47,383 nt of DNA from Aestuariivita sp. (lineage in GTDB: Bacteria; Pseudomonadota; Alphaproteobacteria; Rhodobacterales; Rhodobacteraceae). Positions 37,224 through 45,371 of this stretch are shown piece after piece. The DNA lies in NCBI GenBank assembly GCA_026710045.1, contig JAPORU010000053.1:1-47383 (forward strand), in the 5' to 3' direction. The notes beneath the pieces were generated by a model. It had not been told where the DNA came from. It made no database searches and saw only the letters and a list, made by a program, of their open reading frames with translations. The number at the start of each line of letters is the position of its first letter. The stretch's first letter is position 1. The position numbers and the translations under genes were made by a program.

Positions 37224-38408
37224 TTATTTTGTCGGTTTTTGAGCAGTCAGTACCCGAGTCACATAGGGCCGATATGGTGTAGGACTGCGAATTTTCCGGA
37301 AGCCGGCAGCGCGACACATCCTACGCAACTCGTGTACCGACCGCGTTCGGCCCGTTTGCATCGTCATTGTATACAAGGCAAAGTACACATCACCCGTTGC
37401 ACTTGGCCGCTCACCCCCGCCCATCGGTTCCGAAATGATCAGACGCCCACCCGGCGACAGGGCATCAAACACCTTATTGAGGAGAAAGGCCACGGTATGG
37501 TCGCTATGATCATAGAGCACACGAACCAAAGATATGGCGTCGGCATCGTTCGGTAAGGCACTCTCTAGAAATGATCCGCTTTCGAGGCGTACGCGATCAA
37601 GCATGCCATTTGCTTTAAATCGCTCGGATGCAGCGGCAGTGACAACGGGCAAGTCAAGCAGTATCATGTCCAAGTCAGGATATTTCACGCCGGCACTCTC
37701 CAGAAATGTCCCGGTTCCACCTCCGATATCAAGCAGTTTTGTCACACCCTTCAATGAAATGATTTCAAGAGTATCCAACGCCACCAGTTGCTGACTTTGG
37801 GCCATGAGATCGGAATACATTGATGCGGCTTGAGGATCCACATCGCGGTTTGCGTCACGTGCCGTCTCGCTACGTGCCATCTCCAAGTGACTCTGTGACA
37901 GATTCCTGAGAACATACGGCCAAAATTCGCTTAACTCGGTGCGCATTTTGGGCTCACGAAATAACGCCACAGGATCCTCCAGATCCCGATAAAAGGCACG
38001 ATGATGTCGAATGATCGCTTCAAGCCCGGGAACACCAAGCAACATCGCGCCTCTCTGAGCCAAACGAAAACGTGATCCTCGGCACCGTCTGAGAAAACCC
38101 ATCGCAGCTCCGGCCTGCAACAATACTTGCATGCGATCCGTTGTAATATGAAGTTTCCTCCCGAGCTGCTCGGACGTCATCGGTCCCGACCGCAACAGGC
38201 GAAACACATCCAGCTCGACCAGCGCAAACAAGGTTTGACTCTTGACAAAACCCTGAACAATATCAAACAATTTCACCCCTTCGTGACACGCAAGGCGCCG
38301 TGTAAGGGGACATTGAACAGCCCAGCGCTGAAACTTCGAATTTGCAACAATACGATTGATAAAGTTCCCGCGCCAGCCGGAACCTGCCTGAATCATCTCA
38401 TTCATCAT
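37224..38408 (-). CDS. crtF: Demethylspheroidene O-methyltransferase
   Basis: SAM-dependent methylation of the 1-hydroxy group in the spheroidene pathway. The 394-aa protein has a winged-helix dimerisation part (LDVFRLLRSGPMTSEQLGRKL) followed by the Rossmann-like domain with the SAM motif LLDIGGGTGTFLES, LPVVTAAASERF and SLVRVLYDHSDHTV. GGRLIISEPMGGG is also typical. It lies 128 bp after crtE on the same strand and precedes bchC, as in the classical crtEF-bchCXYZ-puf superoperon. The first Met has two near neighbours, so the exact start may shift by up to four codons. Confidence 0.94.
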   Translation of the reverse strand: MMNEMIQAGSGWRGNFINRIVANSKFQRWAVQCPLTRRLACHEGVKLFDIVQGFVKSQTLFALVELDVFRLLRSGPMTSEQLGRKLHITTDRMQVLLQAGAAMGFLRRCRGSRFRLAQRGAMLLGVPGLEAIIRHHRAFYRDLEDPVALFREPKMRTELSEFWPYVLRNLSQSHLEMARSETARDANRDVDPQAASMYSDLMAQSQQLVALDTLEIISLKGVTKLLDIGGGTGTFLESAGVKYPDLDMILLDLPVVTAAASERFKANGMLDRVRLESGSFLESALPNDADAISLVRVLYDHSDHTVAFLLNKVFDALSPGGRLIISEPMGGGERPSATGDVYFALYTMTMQTGRTRSVHELRRMCRAAGFRKIRSPTPYRPYVTRVLTAQKPTK

Positions 38409-38536
38409 CGCGCCGCAAGTGATCTGCGTCCGTTACGGAAGAAGCCTGCACGACACACACGACAAGACCCGAAACGACCGTTTCAACATCAATCCACTGG
38501 GAAAGATCGGTCTAAACACGTATCCTTGCACGCCAC

Positions 38537-39463
38537 TCAATCATCCGGGCCGTAAATGACCTTATCTTCAAATGACGCCAGCACGTTACGTGTTGAGTTG
38601 ACCGGTTCCGACGAAAATACAGGGGTCAGTTTTTCGGCGTAAGCACGCACCACCTGCGCAAGTTGCGCCTCACCGGGACATGAAGGAATGGATGAGATCG
38701 CACCGCCTAATATGTCCGTCAATCGCTTGATAGCACCTTCTACACCAAACTCAGCAACGGCATTGGGGCGTCCGTGAAGGTCGTCCTGGCCCGCCGGTTT
38801 GCCAAGTGTTTCCTCGTCCTGGAGGGCATCGTGCAGATCATCGGCAACTTGAAACGCCTCGCCGATACGCGCTCCCAGTTCAATCCAGGGTTCGGAGTCC
38901 TGTCCAGAGGCAATCGCACCCATCTGGGTTGCCGCAATAAAGAGCGCGCCTGTCTTGGCTCTATGATACGCCGATAAATCAATCTTCTCTTCCGTCTCCC
39001 AAGCTTGACCCGAACAAATGCCATAGGGCACCCCGGTCCGCTTTGCGAGCGTAAGGAGCAACGGAATGCCCCGGTCTGGGTCTTGCGATGCAATGTGCGC
39101 AAGAACGTCAAACGCCATCACAATAAGACTATCTCCTGACAAGACGGCCAGCGGTTCCGAAAAAGCGCGATGCAATGACGGCTTTCGACGTCGCGTATCC
39201 GCATCATCAAAACAGGGTAAATCATCGTGAACAAGGCTGGCGCAATGAATCATCTCCAAGGCCACCGACGCCGCATCCGTAAGTCTCGGCTTATCATCGC
39301 CGCAAGCCAGGGCTACCGACATACAGATTGTGGGTCGAATACGTGCGCCACCCGGAAACAAAGCATAATCAAGGGCAGCTGCAAGCTTTGGCGGCCCGCG
39401 GTGCAGCGGCCGTCCTGTCAGAGCCTGCTGCATTGCCATCTCGATTCTCGCCTTCAAGAGCAT
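38537..39463 (-). CDS. crtE: Geranylgeranyl diphosphate synthase
   Basis: Makes C20 geranylgeranyl diphosphate for carotenoids and the bacteriochlorophyll tail. Aspartate-rich motifs are DDLPCFDDADTRRRKPS (first) and FQVADDLHDALQD (second), both intact. GGARIRPTICMSVALACG precedes the first. Length is 308 aa. I chose the ATG at 39463, which has GAGGAGG six bases upstream; the longer open frame would run over the promoter and crtD. It opens the minus-strand photosynthesis operon, facing crtD divergently across about 108 bp with two PpsR/CrtJ-type sites. Confidence 0.96.
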   Translation of the reverse strand: MLLKARIEMAMQQALTGRPLHRGPPKLAAALDYALFPGGARIRPTICMSVALACGDDKPRLTDAASVALEMIHCASLVHDDLPCFDDADTRRRKPSLHRAFSEPLAVLSGDSLIVMAFDVLAHIASQDPDRGIPLLLTLAKRTGVPYGICSGQAWETEEKIDLSAYHRAKTGALFIAATQMGAIASGQDSEPWIELGARIGEAFQVADDLHDALQDEETLGKPAGQDDLHGRPNAVAEFGVEGAIKRLTDILGGAISSIPSCPGEAQLAQVVRAYAEKLTPVFSSEPVNSTRNVLASFEDKVIYGPDD

Positions 39464-39486
39464 AAAGACCTCCTCACACACCGTTA

Positions 39487-39529
39487 TGTCATTACAACTT
39501 GACGTCTTAGGTGTAAACTTATTTAGACA
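39487..39529. promoter_or_regulatory. Paired PpsR/CrtJ-type sites between crtE and crtD
   Basis: An exact TGT-N12-ACA palindrome occupies 39512-39529 (TGTAAA...TTAGACA). A near match, TGT-N12-ACG, occupies 39487-39504, leaving 7 bp between them. The layout (two half-turn-related boxes in a divergent promoter) matches known CrtJ/PpsR operators. It probably represses both crtE and crtD under high oxygen. Confidence 0.75.
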
Positions 39530-39571
39530 TACAGAAAAATATCGAACAATCAAGCACATTCGGAGATTTTT

Positions 39572-41086
39572 TTGCCGGCCACCAAACTTGAAACTTGTAG
39601 GTCGGCAACCATACGCCCAAGTGTGGTTGTCATTGGGGCCGGCGTTGGTGGCCTGACAAGCGCTATTCGATTGGCTATAGCGGGCTACCAAGTCTGTTTG
39701 TTGGAACGTCATGCACATATTGGAGGAAAGATCCGCACCTCGATGAGCGAAGCCGGTCCCATTGATGCAGGGCCGACTGTGCTGACGATGCGGCATGTCT
39801 TTGACGAACTCTTTCGGCTTGCAGACAGCCAACTCGACGATCATGTCACACTGATCCGACAGGATATTCTCGCACGCCATTTCTGGCCAAACAATCAATC
39901 CCTTGACTTGCACGCGTATTTAGAAAGCAGTGCCCGTGCCATTCGAGACTTTTCAGGAAAAGCATCCGAACGTGAATTCCGAGCCTACTGCAAACGATGT
40001 CACGAATTATTCTGGAATTTTAATCGATCAATGATGCGGACCGCTGAGCCTCGGCTTCTCATGATGACCCGTCAGATGCTCGCACGTCCGAGACTGATCC
40101 GTCACGTTTCACCGTTTTCGACACTTGCGGACATGTTACGTCGTCAATTCAGCGATCCGCGTCTGGCCCAATTATTTGGCCGATACAGTACCTATGTTGG
40201 TGGTTCTCCCTACCGATCCCCCGCCGTTCTCGCATTGATATGGCAGGCCGAGGCTTCGGGGGTCTGGGTTATCAAGGGTGGCATGCACAAACTGGCCACT
40301 GCCCTGGCAGAACTTGCAACCGCCCACGGTGTTGATATCCGGCTGAACACACATGTTGACCGTATCGGTCGCGACCATGGGTGGGTAAACGCCGTCCATC
40401 TTAGCAATGGCAACACCATAACAGCGGATGCCGTGATCTATAATGGCGATCCACGCGCATTGGCTATGGGTTCACTCGGTTCCGACTGTCTTGATGCCGC
40501 ACCCCAGACTCTTACCAGCGATCGATCATTTTCCGCACGCGTATACAGTTTCGCCGCACGCATTACAGGGCCGGATCTGGCACATCACAATGTGTTCTTT
40601 GATGCAGATCCTGTTTCCGAATTTAATGACCTGCACGCACATCGTATCCCACGAAATCCAACAATTTATCTCTGCGCCGAAGACCGGGGACAGGGGCACC
40701 CTCCCCCAGAAACGGAACGCTTCGAAATCATCACCAACGCTCCGATATGGCAACATCCCGAACCGGAAGAGGACCTGCAGAAATGGCACCAGAGCATTTT
40801 TCAAAAACTCAGAGCATTCAAACTGGAGTTCGATCCACCGCCGGATTTACAGGCCCTCACGACACCAGAAGAGTTTCACCGCCTGTTTCCAGAATCACAA
40901 GGCGCACTCTACGGACAGAGTCCACACGGATTTCTGGCATCATTCAGACGTCCAACGGCACGAACGCCGGTTCCAGGTCTTTACCTCGCCGGAGGAGGGA
41001 CGCATCCCGGTGCGGGCGTGCCGATGGCGGCACTCTCGGGAATGCACGCCGCCGAAACGATCAAGAAGGACCTAATTTTGACATAG
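39572..41086 (+). CDS. crtD: 1-hydroxycarotenoid 3,4-desaturase (methoxyneurosporene dehydrogenase)
   Basis: FAD-dependent phytoene-desaturase-family enzyme that introduces the 3,4 double bond in 1-hydroxycarotenoids on the way to spheroidene or spirilloxanthin. The dinucleotide motif VVIGAGVGGLTSAIRLA is at 19-35, with ERHAHIGGKIRT next. YVGGSPYRSPAVLALI and the C-terminal LYLAGGGTHPGAGVPMAALSG (quoted in two parts: LYLAGGGTHPG, AGVPMAALSG) are diagnostic. Length is 504 aa. The start is TTG with GGAG six bases upstream. It ends TAG at 41084-41086, inside the beginning of crtC. Confidence 0.94.
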   Translation: MPATKLETCRSATIRPSVVVIGAGVGGLTSAIRLAIAGYQVCLLERHAHIGGKIRTSMSEAGPIDAGPTVLTMRHVFDELFRLADSQLDDHVTLIRQDILARHFWPNNQSLDLHAYLESSARAIRDFSGKASEREFRAYCKRCHELFWNFNRSMMRTAEPRLLMMTRQMLARPRLIRHVSPFSTLADMLRRQFSDPRLAQLFGRYSTYVGGSPYRSPAVLALIWQAEASGVWVIKGGMHKLATALAELATAHGVDIRLNTHVDRIGRDHGWVNAVHLSNGNTITADAVIYNGDPRALAMGSLGSDCLDAAPQTLTSDRSFSARVYSFAARITGPDLAHHNVFFDADPVSEFNDLHAHRIPRNPTIYLCAEDRGQGHPPPETERFEIITNAPIWQHPEPEEDLQKWHQSIFQKLRAFKLEFDPPPDLQALTTPEEFHRLFPESQGALYGQSPHGFLASFRRPTARTPVPGLYLAGGGTHPGAGVPMAALSGMHAAETIKKDLILT

Positions 41087-42009
41087 ATGTTCCAGCAAAT
41101 GGATACGCATGGTGGTACATCGATGGATTAAACCCTGACAATACAAGGGCCGTATCGGTCATTGGCTTTATCGGATCGGTGTTTTCGCCATGGTATTATT
41201 GGTCAGGGCGCAAGAACCCCCAAAATCACGTCTGCATCAATGTCGCCACTTACGGACGCGGCGGACGCTTCACGATGACCGATCGCGGAATCTCGGCCCT
41301 GCGCAGGACCACCACACGCCTTGAAGTGGGGCCTTCGAGAATGCGCTGGGAAAACGGCGACCTCATCATCGACATCAATGAAATCTCGTCACCTCCTTTG
41401 ATCAGCCGAATGCGTGGTCAAATTCGCGTCATTCCATCGGCCATCACACAATTTGAACTGCCGTTGTGTCCTGATCTCAGCCATATCTGGCGACCCTTTG
41501 CCCCGGTTTCAAAAATCAAAGTCGACATTGATCGGCCCGGCTGGACTTGGGATGGACACGGATATTTTGATGCAAATTTTGGAACACGCGCTCTCGAGGA
41601 CGACTTTGACTACTGGACATGGGGACGCTTCCCCGTAGTGGACGGAACACAATGCTTCTACGACACCCGGCGCCGTGACGGAACCAACCTGCACGCCGGA
41701 TTCTTATTTTCCAAAGATGGTACGGTCTGCGAAACCGACCTTCCGCCAAAAGACCGAATATCGCGCAGTCTATGGGCCGTTGCCCGCGAAGCCCGTTGCG
41801 ATTACGGTTATCAAGCACATCAGGTTCAATCGATGTTGGACGCACCGTTCTATACGCGCGCGTCTCTTCGCACACAGATTAATGGTGAACAGACAATCGG
41901 TGTACATGAAGTTCTCGACCTTCGGCGTTTTCGTAACCCGCTCGTCAAACCTCTTTTGGCTGTTCGCGTTCCACGACGGAATCACTGGAAATTCCAAGAG
42001 AATTTATGA
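41068..42009 (+). CDS. crtC: Hydroxyneurosporene/carotenoid 1,2-hydratase, start codon not identified
   Basis: Adds water to the 1,2 double bond of neurosporene-type carotenoids, the step before CrtD. NGYAWWYIDGLNPDN, VIGFIGSVFSPWYYWS and WTWDGHGYFDANFGTRALED are family signatures, and the C-terminal region with HEVLDLRRFRNPLVKPLLA is intact. Homology begins at about GPNFDIDVP (41068), overlapping the end of crtD. No ATG, GTG or TTG is in frame here; the nearest ATG is at 40783, about 95 codons upstream and inside crtD. AAGGA at 41066-41070 could be its Shine-Dalgarno sequence, with ATA at 41083 a possible non-canonical start. The left boundary given is therefore approximate. Confidence 0.85.
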   Translation, partial: GPNFDIDVPANGYAWWYIDGLNPDNTRAVSVIGFIGSVFSPWYYWSGRKNPQNHVCINVATYGRGGRFTMTDRGISALRRTTTRLEVGPSRMRWENGDLIIDINEISSPPLISRMRGQIRVIPSAITQFELPLCPDLSHIWRPFAPVSKIKVDIDRPGWTWDGHGYFDANFGTRALEDDFDYWTWGRFPVVDGTQCFYDTRRRDGTNLHAGFLFSKDGTVCETDLPPKDRISRSLWAVAREARCDYGYQAHQVQSMLDAPFYTRASLRTQINGEQTIGVHEVLDLRRFRNPLVKPLLAVRVPRRNHWKFQENL

Positions 42010-42300
42010 ACCACAATGTTCGTCAACCCACGCACTCCTTCTTCATCCCAACCTGGCACATAACCCGCACACGCACTTTTGAGCAGACGCTGATTATCAC
42101 ACGATCGACCATGACCGAGAGCAGGACATATCTGAGTAGATTCAATACGCCAAATTTTAGTCCCATCTCAAAACTACCCAACGGAAGTAAGATCGCTGAA
42201 ACGTGTAATCTTGCCACAGCGGCAATCAGGAAAAGCTACCCGCTCGCTCTCCAACCAAGAGCCGAGCAAAAAATTCAGCAAATAACGCACTTTCACCTTT
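42010..42300. other. Intergenic stretch after crtC
   Basis: About 290 bp between crtC and the AhpD-like gene, both ending here. No ORF with protein-like composition and no strong terminator hairpin that I can see. This is the edge of the photosynthesis cluster: genes that often follow crtC (crtB, crtI, tspO) are missing. Confidence 0.4.
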
Positions 42301-42636
42301 TTAAGTGCTGAATTCATCAAACGCCTCAAGGGCCTTTGCCCCAAAGGCAAGAGATGGACCTCCACCCATATAACCTATCATTTCAAGCGCTTCACAAAAC
42401 TCCTCACGCGACACACCTAATCGAACCAACGACTGTGTATGAAACCCGATGCAACTGTCACATCGCGTTGAAATAGCAATTCCGAGAGCAATGAGCTCCT
42501 TGGTTTTCTCACTCAACGCACCGTTGCGTTTTGCAGCTCTTGACATCGTATGAAAGCCATTGAACATCTCCGGTGTCTGTTTCTGCAGAACACCTATGCG
42601 ATCAACGGTTTCATCAAGGAATCGGCTCCAATTCAT
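42301..42636 (-). CDS. Carboxymuconolactone decarboxylase / AhpD-like protein
   Basis: A 111-aa all-helical protein of the CMD family. The AhpD-type redox motif CDSCIGFH holds Cys59, Cys62 and His66, and LSEKTKELIALGIAI before it is typical. Members with this CxxCxxxH motif usually act as alkylhydroperoxidase or thiol-dependent reductases, not as decarboxylases. The ATG has GAGGAGAG in front. It diverges from the creatininase gene across about 31 bp, so both probably share a control region. The exact substrate is unknown. Confidence 0.88.
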   Translation of the reverse strand: MNWSRFLDETVDRIGVLQKQTPEMFNGFHTMSRAAKRNGALSEKTKELIALGIAISTRCDSCIGFHTQSLVRLGVSREEFCEALEMIGYMGGGPSLAFGAKALEAFDEFST

Positions 42637-42667
42637 AACATAACTCTCCTCTTCTTTGGCTAAAGAT

Positions 42668-43393
42668 ATGAAACTTGAAGAAATGACATGGCTCGAAGTT
42701 GATGCCTACCTGAAGAAAAGACAAGGCATTATTTTACCGACCGGATCCATCGAGCAACATGGTCCCATCGGGTTAATCGGAACGGATTCTCTCTGTGCAA
42801 GGGAAATCGCCTGGCACGCCGCAGAAAAATGCAATGGCATCGTCGCACCCGAGATTTGCTACGCACCGGCGAATTTCAATATGAATTTTCCCGGTACCAT
42901 CTCCCTGAGTGAAGACTTATTCAAGACTCTTATAAATGAAATTATTGATCGTCTCCGTCATCATGGTTTTAATTACATTTATATCCTAAACGGACATGGG
43001 GCCAACAATAGGCTCCTCCACACAGTCGCTCAAACGACCGAAGTGCGCATGCGCATTCGCGATTGGTGGGAATTCGAAACCGTTCAAGCGCTCCGCCAAT
43101 CGCTTTACGGACATTGGGAAGGTATGCATGCAACGCCGTCCGAGGTGGCCATCACACAAGCCACTCATCGAATCGTGGCCATCTCGGATTTGCAACCGCC
43201 AACGAAACTCTCTCCTGATTTCATCAAAGCTCACGCAGGTGATCGACACGGATCACCGGACGAACATCGCAAGGCTTTCCCCGATGGCCGCGTTGGATCG
43301 CACTCCAGTCTCGCACGACCCGAACATGGCGAGATATTGCTTATCACGGCGGCCGAAGCCGTGGCATCCGATTTCCTTGATTTCTGCACCTGA
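42668..43393 (+). CDS. Creatininase-family amidohydrolase
   Basis: Metal-dependent hydrolase of cyclic amides, 241 aa. The metal ligands expected from creatininase are present: Glu29 and His31 (GSIEQHGP), Asp40 (LIGTDSL), His in NGHGANN and Glu in MHATPSEVA. FNMNFPGTISLSED is also characteristic. I chose the ATG at 42668; a TTG four codons earlier is possible and neither has a good Shine-Dalgarno sequence. The family also includes mycofactocin MftE and pyrimidine/guanidine enzymes, so the substrate is open. It converges with the ABC permease, 1 bp away. Confidence 0.88.
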   Translation: MKLEEMTWLEVDAYLKKRQGIILPTGSIEQHGPIGLIGTDSLCAREIAWHAAEKCNGIVAPEICYAPANFNMNFPGTISLSEDLFKTLINEIIDRLRHHGFNYIYILNGHGANNRLLHTVAQTTEVRMRIRDWWEFETVQALRQSLYGHWEGMHATPSEVAITQATHRIVAISDLQPPTKLSPDFIKAHAGDRHGSPDEHRKAFPDGRVGSHSSLARPEHGEILLITAAEAVASDFLDFCT

Positions 43394-44158
43394 TCAGCGA
43401 CTTTCATCCGAACCCATTTTTCGCTCAAGACTGCGTACGAAGAAGCTGATTACGAGAACAAGTACCAAATATTCGAAAACCAGCAACGTATAAATTTCCA
43501 GTGGGCGATACTCCGTCACAACCAGTTCGTTCGCACGACGTGTCAACTCTTGCATACCGATCACGGACGCAAATGCTGACATCTTCACGATGTAAATGAA
43601 CTGGTTGGCGAGCGGCGGCAAAATACGTCGAATGGCTTGAGGAAGAATAACATATCGCATTGTTTGACGATAATTCAGGCCAATGGTCTTTGCCGCTTCC
43701 GTCTGTCCTTTGTTGATCGATTGAATACCGGAGCGATAGATTTCTGCAGTAAATGCACTGTCCGAAACCGCAAGTGTAATGATCGCTCCCCAGAAGGCGT
43801 CGATATTGATGTTTATTCCCAACGATTGCAGGATCACCGGCAATCCGTAAAATACCCAGAACAGCATGGGCAACAACGGTATTGCGCGCACGAACTCAAC
43901 ATAAACACGCGGCGGCAATCGAACCCAACGATTGGAGGACATACCAGGGAGAGCGATAACAAGCCCGAGAATCATAGATATGAAGGCGGCAATGACCGAC
44001 AACTGTATCGTCGCCCAAAATCCACTGACCAAGAAATAAATGTTTTCTTGTCCAGTGGCGGTTCGCGGATCAATCACATACCAACCCCAAGCACCCGAAG
44101 ATCCACAGCCGGACAGGAGAAGAACAGCCGATATAGCAACAATGATTTTCAGATTCAT
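43394..44158 (-). CDS. Polar amino acid-type ABC transporter permease with lipoprotein-like N-terminus
   Basis: A 254-aa HisM/GlnP-type permease. The BPD_transp_1 region has FWATIQLSVIAAFISMILG, ARAIPLLPML-like FVRAIPLLPMLFWVFYG, the EAA motif EAAKTIGLNYRQTMRYVILPQA, and IVKMSAFASVIGMQELTRRA. Unusually, the first residues are a lipoprotein signal peptide, MNLKIIVAISAVLLLSGCGS, with a good lipobox (LSGC). I chose the ATG at 44158, preceded by AGGAGA seven bases upstream. It follows its ATPase by 10 bp. No solute-binding protein or second permease is encoded nearby. Confidence 0.88.
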   Translation of the reverse strand: MNLKIIVAISAVLLLSGCGSSGAWGWYVIDPRTATGQENIYFLVSGFWATIQLSVIAAFISMILGLVIALPGMSSNRWVRLPPRVYVEFVRAIPLLPMLFWVFYGLPVILQSLGININIDAFWGAIITLAVSDSAFTAEIYRSGIQSINKGQTEAAKTIGLNYRQTMRYVILPQAIRRILPPLANQFIYIVKMSAFASVIGMQELTRRANELVVTEYRPLEIYTLLVFEYLVLVLVISFFVRSLERKMGSDESR

Positions 44159-44168
44159 ACGTGCTCTC

Positions 44169-44912
44169 CTAATGCTGAAGAATTTGACTGAGAAACAGCT
44201 TGCAACGCTCAGACTTTGGAGCATCAAAAAATTCATTTGGCGGACCGGTTTCGATTACTTCGCCGTAATCCATGAAAATCATCCGATCAGCGGCACGTCG
44301 CGCAAATCCCATTTCATGGGTGACGCAGATCATTGTCATTCCGTCTTCAGCGAGATCGACAATGACATCCAGGACTTCCGAAATCATCTCTGGATCGAGA
44401 GCGGATGTTGGCTCGTCAAAAAGCATTATCTTAGGCTCCATACACAAGGAACGCGCGATCGCAACGCGTTGTTGCTGTCCACCCGATAACGCGGCCGGCT
44501 TCTTTTGAGCTTGATCCGGAATGCGCACCCTTTCCAGATAGGTCATGGCCCGATCCTCCGCCTCCGCCCGTGACAGACCCCGCGCCTTCATAGGACCTAA
44601 TGTAAGATTCTGCAGAATTGTCAGGTGCGGGAACAAATTAAATTGCTGAAAGACCATACCGACCTCGGCCCGAATGGCATGAACCGCTTTGCTGTCTATC
44701 ATCTCCCTGCCATCAACAACAATTGTACCGGAATTATGCTGCTCAAGAGAATTGATACATCGGATCAGCGTTGATTTTCCGGATCCCGAGGGACCACAGA
44801 TCACAATACGTTCACCGAGCGCAACATTGAGATCGATATCTTTAAGGGCATGAAAGCTCCCATACCATTTGTTGAGTTTCTTGATTGTTATGACAAACGA
44901 ATCGTTTTTCAT
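44169..44912 (-). CDS. Polar amino acid-type ABC transporter ATP-binding protein
   Basis: GlnQ/HisP-type ATPase, 247 aa. Walker A is [17 protein letters not shown]-loop [12 protein letters not shown], signature [16 protein letters not shown], Walker [16 protein letters not shown], and the H-loop lies in [15 protein letters not shown]. It pairs with the downstream permease, both on the minus strand. Upstream, about 33 bp before the ATG, sits a perfect 12-bp inverted repeat that may be an operator. Substrates of this family are usually amino acids or small opine-like molecules; the neighbouring amidohydrolases suggest an amide or nitrogen compound. Confidence 0.92.
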   Translation of the reverse strand: MKNDSFVITIKKLNKWYGSFHALKDIDLNVALGERIVICGPSGSGKSTLIRCINSLEQHNSGTIVVDGREMIDSKAVHAIRAEVGMVFQQFNLFPHLTILQNLTLGPMKARGLSRAEAEDRAMTYLERVRIPDQAQKKPAALSGGQQQRVAIARSLCMEPKIMLFDEPTSALDPEMISEVLDVIVDLAEDGMTMICVTHEMGFARRAADRMIFMDYGEVIETGPPNEFFDAPKSERCKLFLSQILQH

Positions 44913-44944
44913 CGCTCTCTCCGGCTGAACATGATACGTACTTA

Positions 44945-44975
44945 ATCCATAATCACATGATAGGTGATTATGGAT
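44945..44975. promoter_or_regulatory. Perfect 12-bp inverted repeat in front of the ABC genes
   Basis: ATCCATAATCAC (45-56 past 44900) and its exact complement GTGATTATGGAT (64-75) flank a 7-nt centre, ATGATAG. No T run follows on either side, so it is more like a regulator operator than a terminator. It lies 33 bp upstream of the ATPase ATG. No regulator gene is adjacent in the window. The remaining intergenic sequence to 45371 shows no ORF. Confidence 0.65.
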
Positions 44976-45371
44976 AATGTGTTACACAAAACACCGATAC
45001 GGATTTCACAGAAACGATCACTTTGATGACATCAAAACGCGACAAAATCAATAAAACCTCAATTCTTTCACAAGTTCGCAACAGTATTGTGCATCCAATC
45101 TATTCCCGCTCGCAGAACCGCCCGAATTTCATTCAAAGGAGATTGCGCAATCTCCGTGCAACCTCTCACCCTCATTATCGACACCGTTTAAAGGAAATAG
45201 CCCGATTTACCATTGCCTCATCAAACTATGACCACCCTGTCCGTCATTCACCGAAGAGTATTTGATTATCCGACTGATGTTTGTGATCCACCCAATCTTA
45301 CATGAAGCGCCAAGGAGACACCGCGTTGCACACGTGACATTCCGATACTCGAGACTTAAGGAATTCTGACG

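Noticed and set aside
39464-39913. Upstream extension of crtE to 458 aa
   Set aside because: The extra 150 residues cover the crtE/crtD promoter and crtD; the ATG at 39463 has an excellent Shine-Dalgarno sequence and the usual family N-terminus.
40443-41075. 210-codon ORF within crtD
   Set aside because: Shifted frame of crtD with His/Arg-rich, unprotein-like composition; crtD itself has all family motifs.
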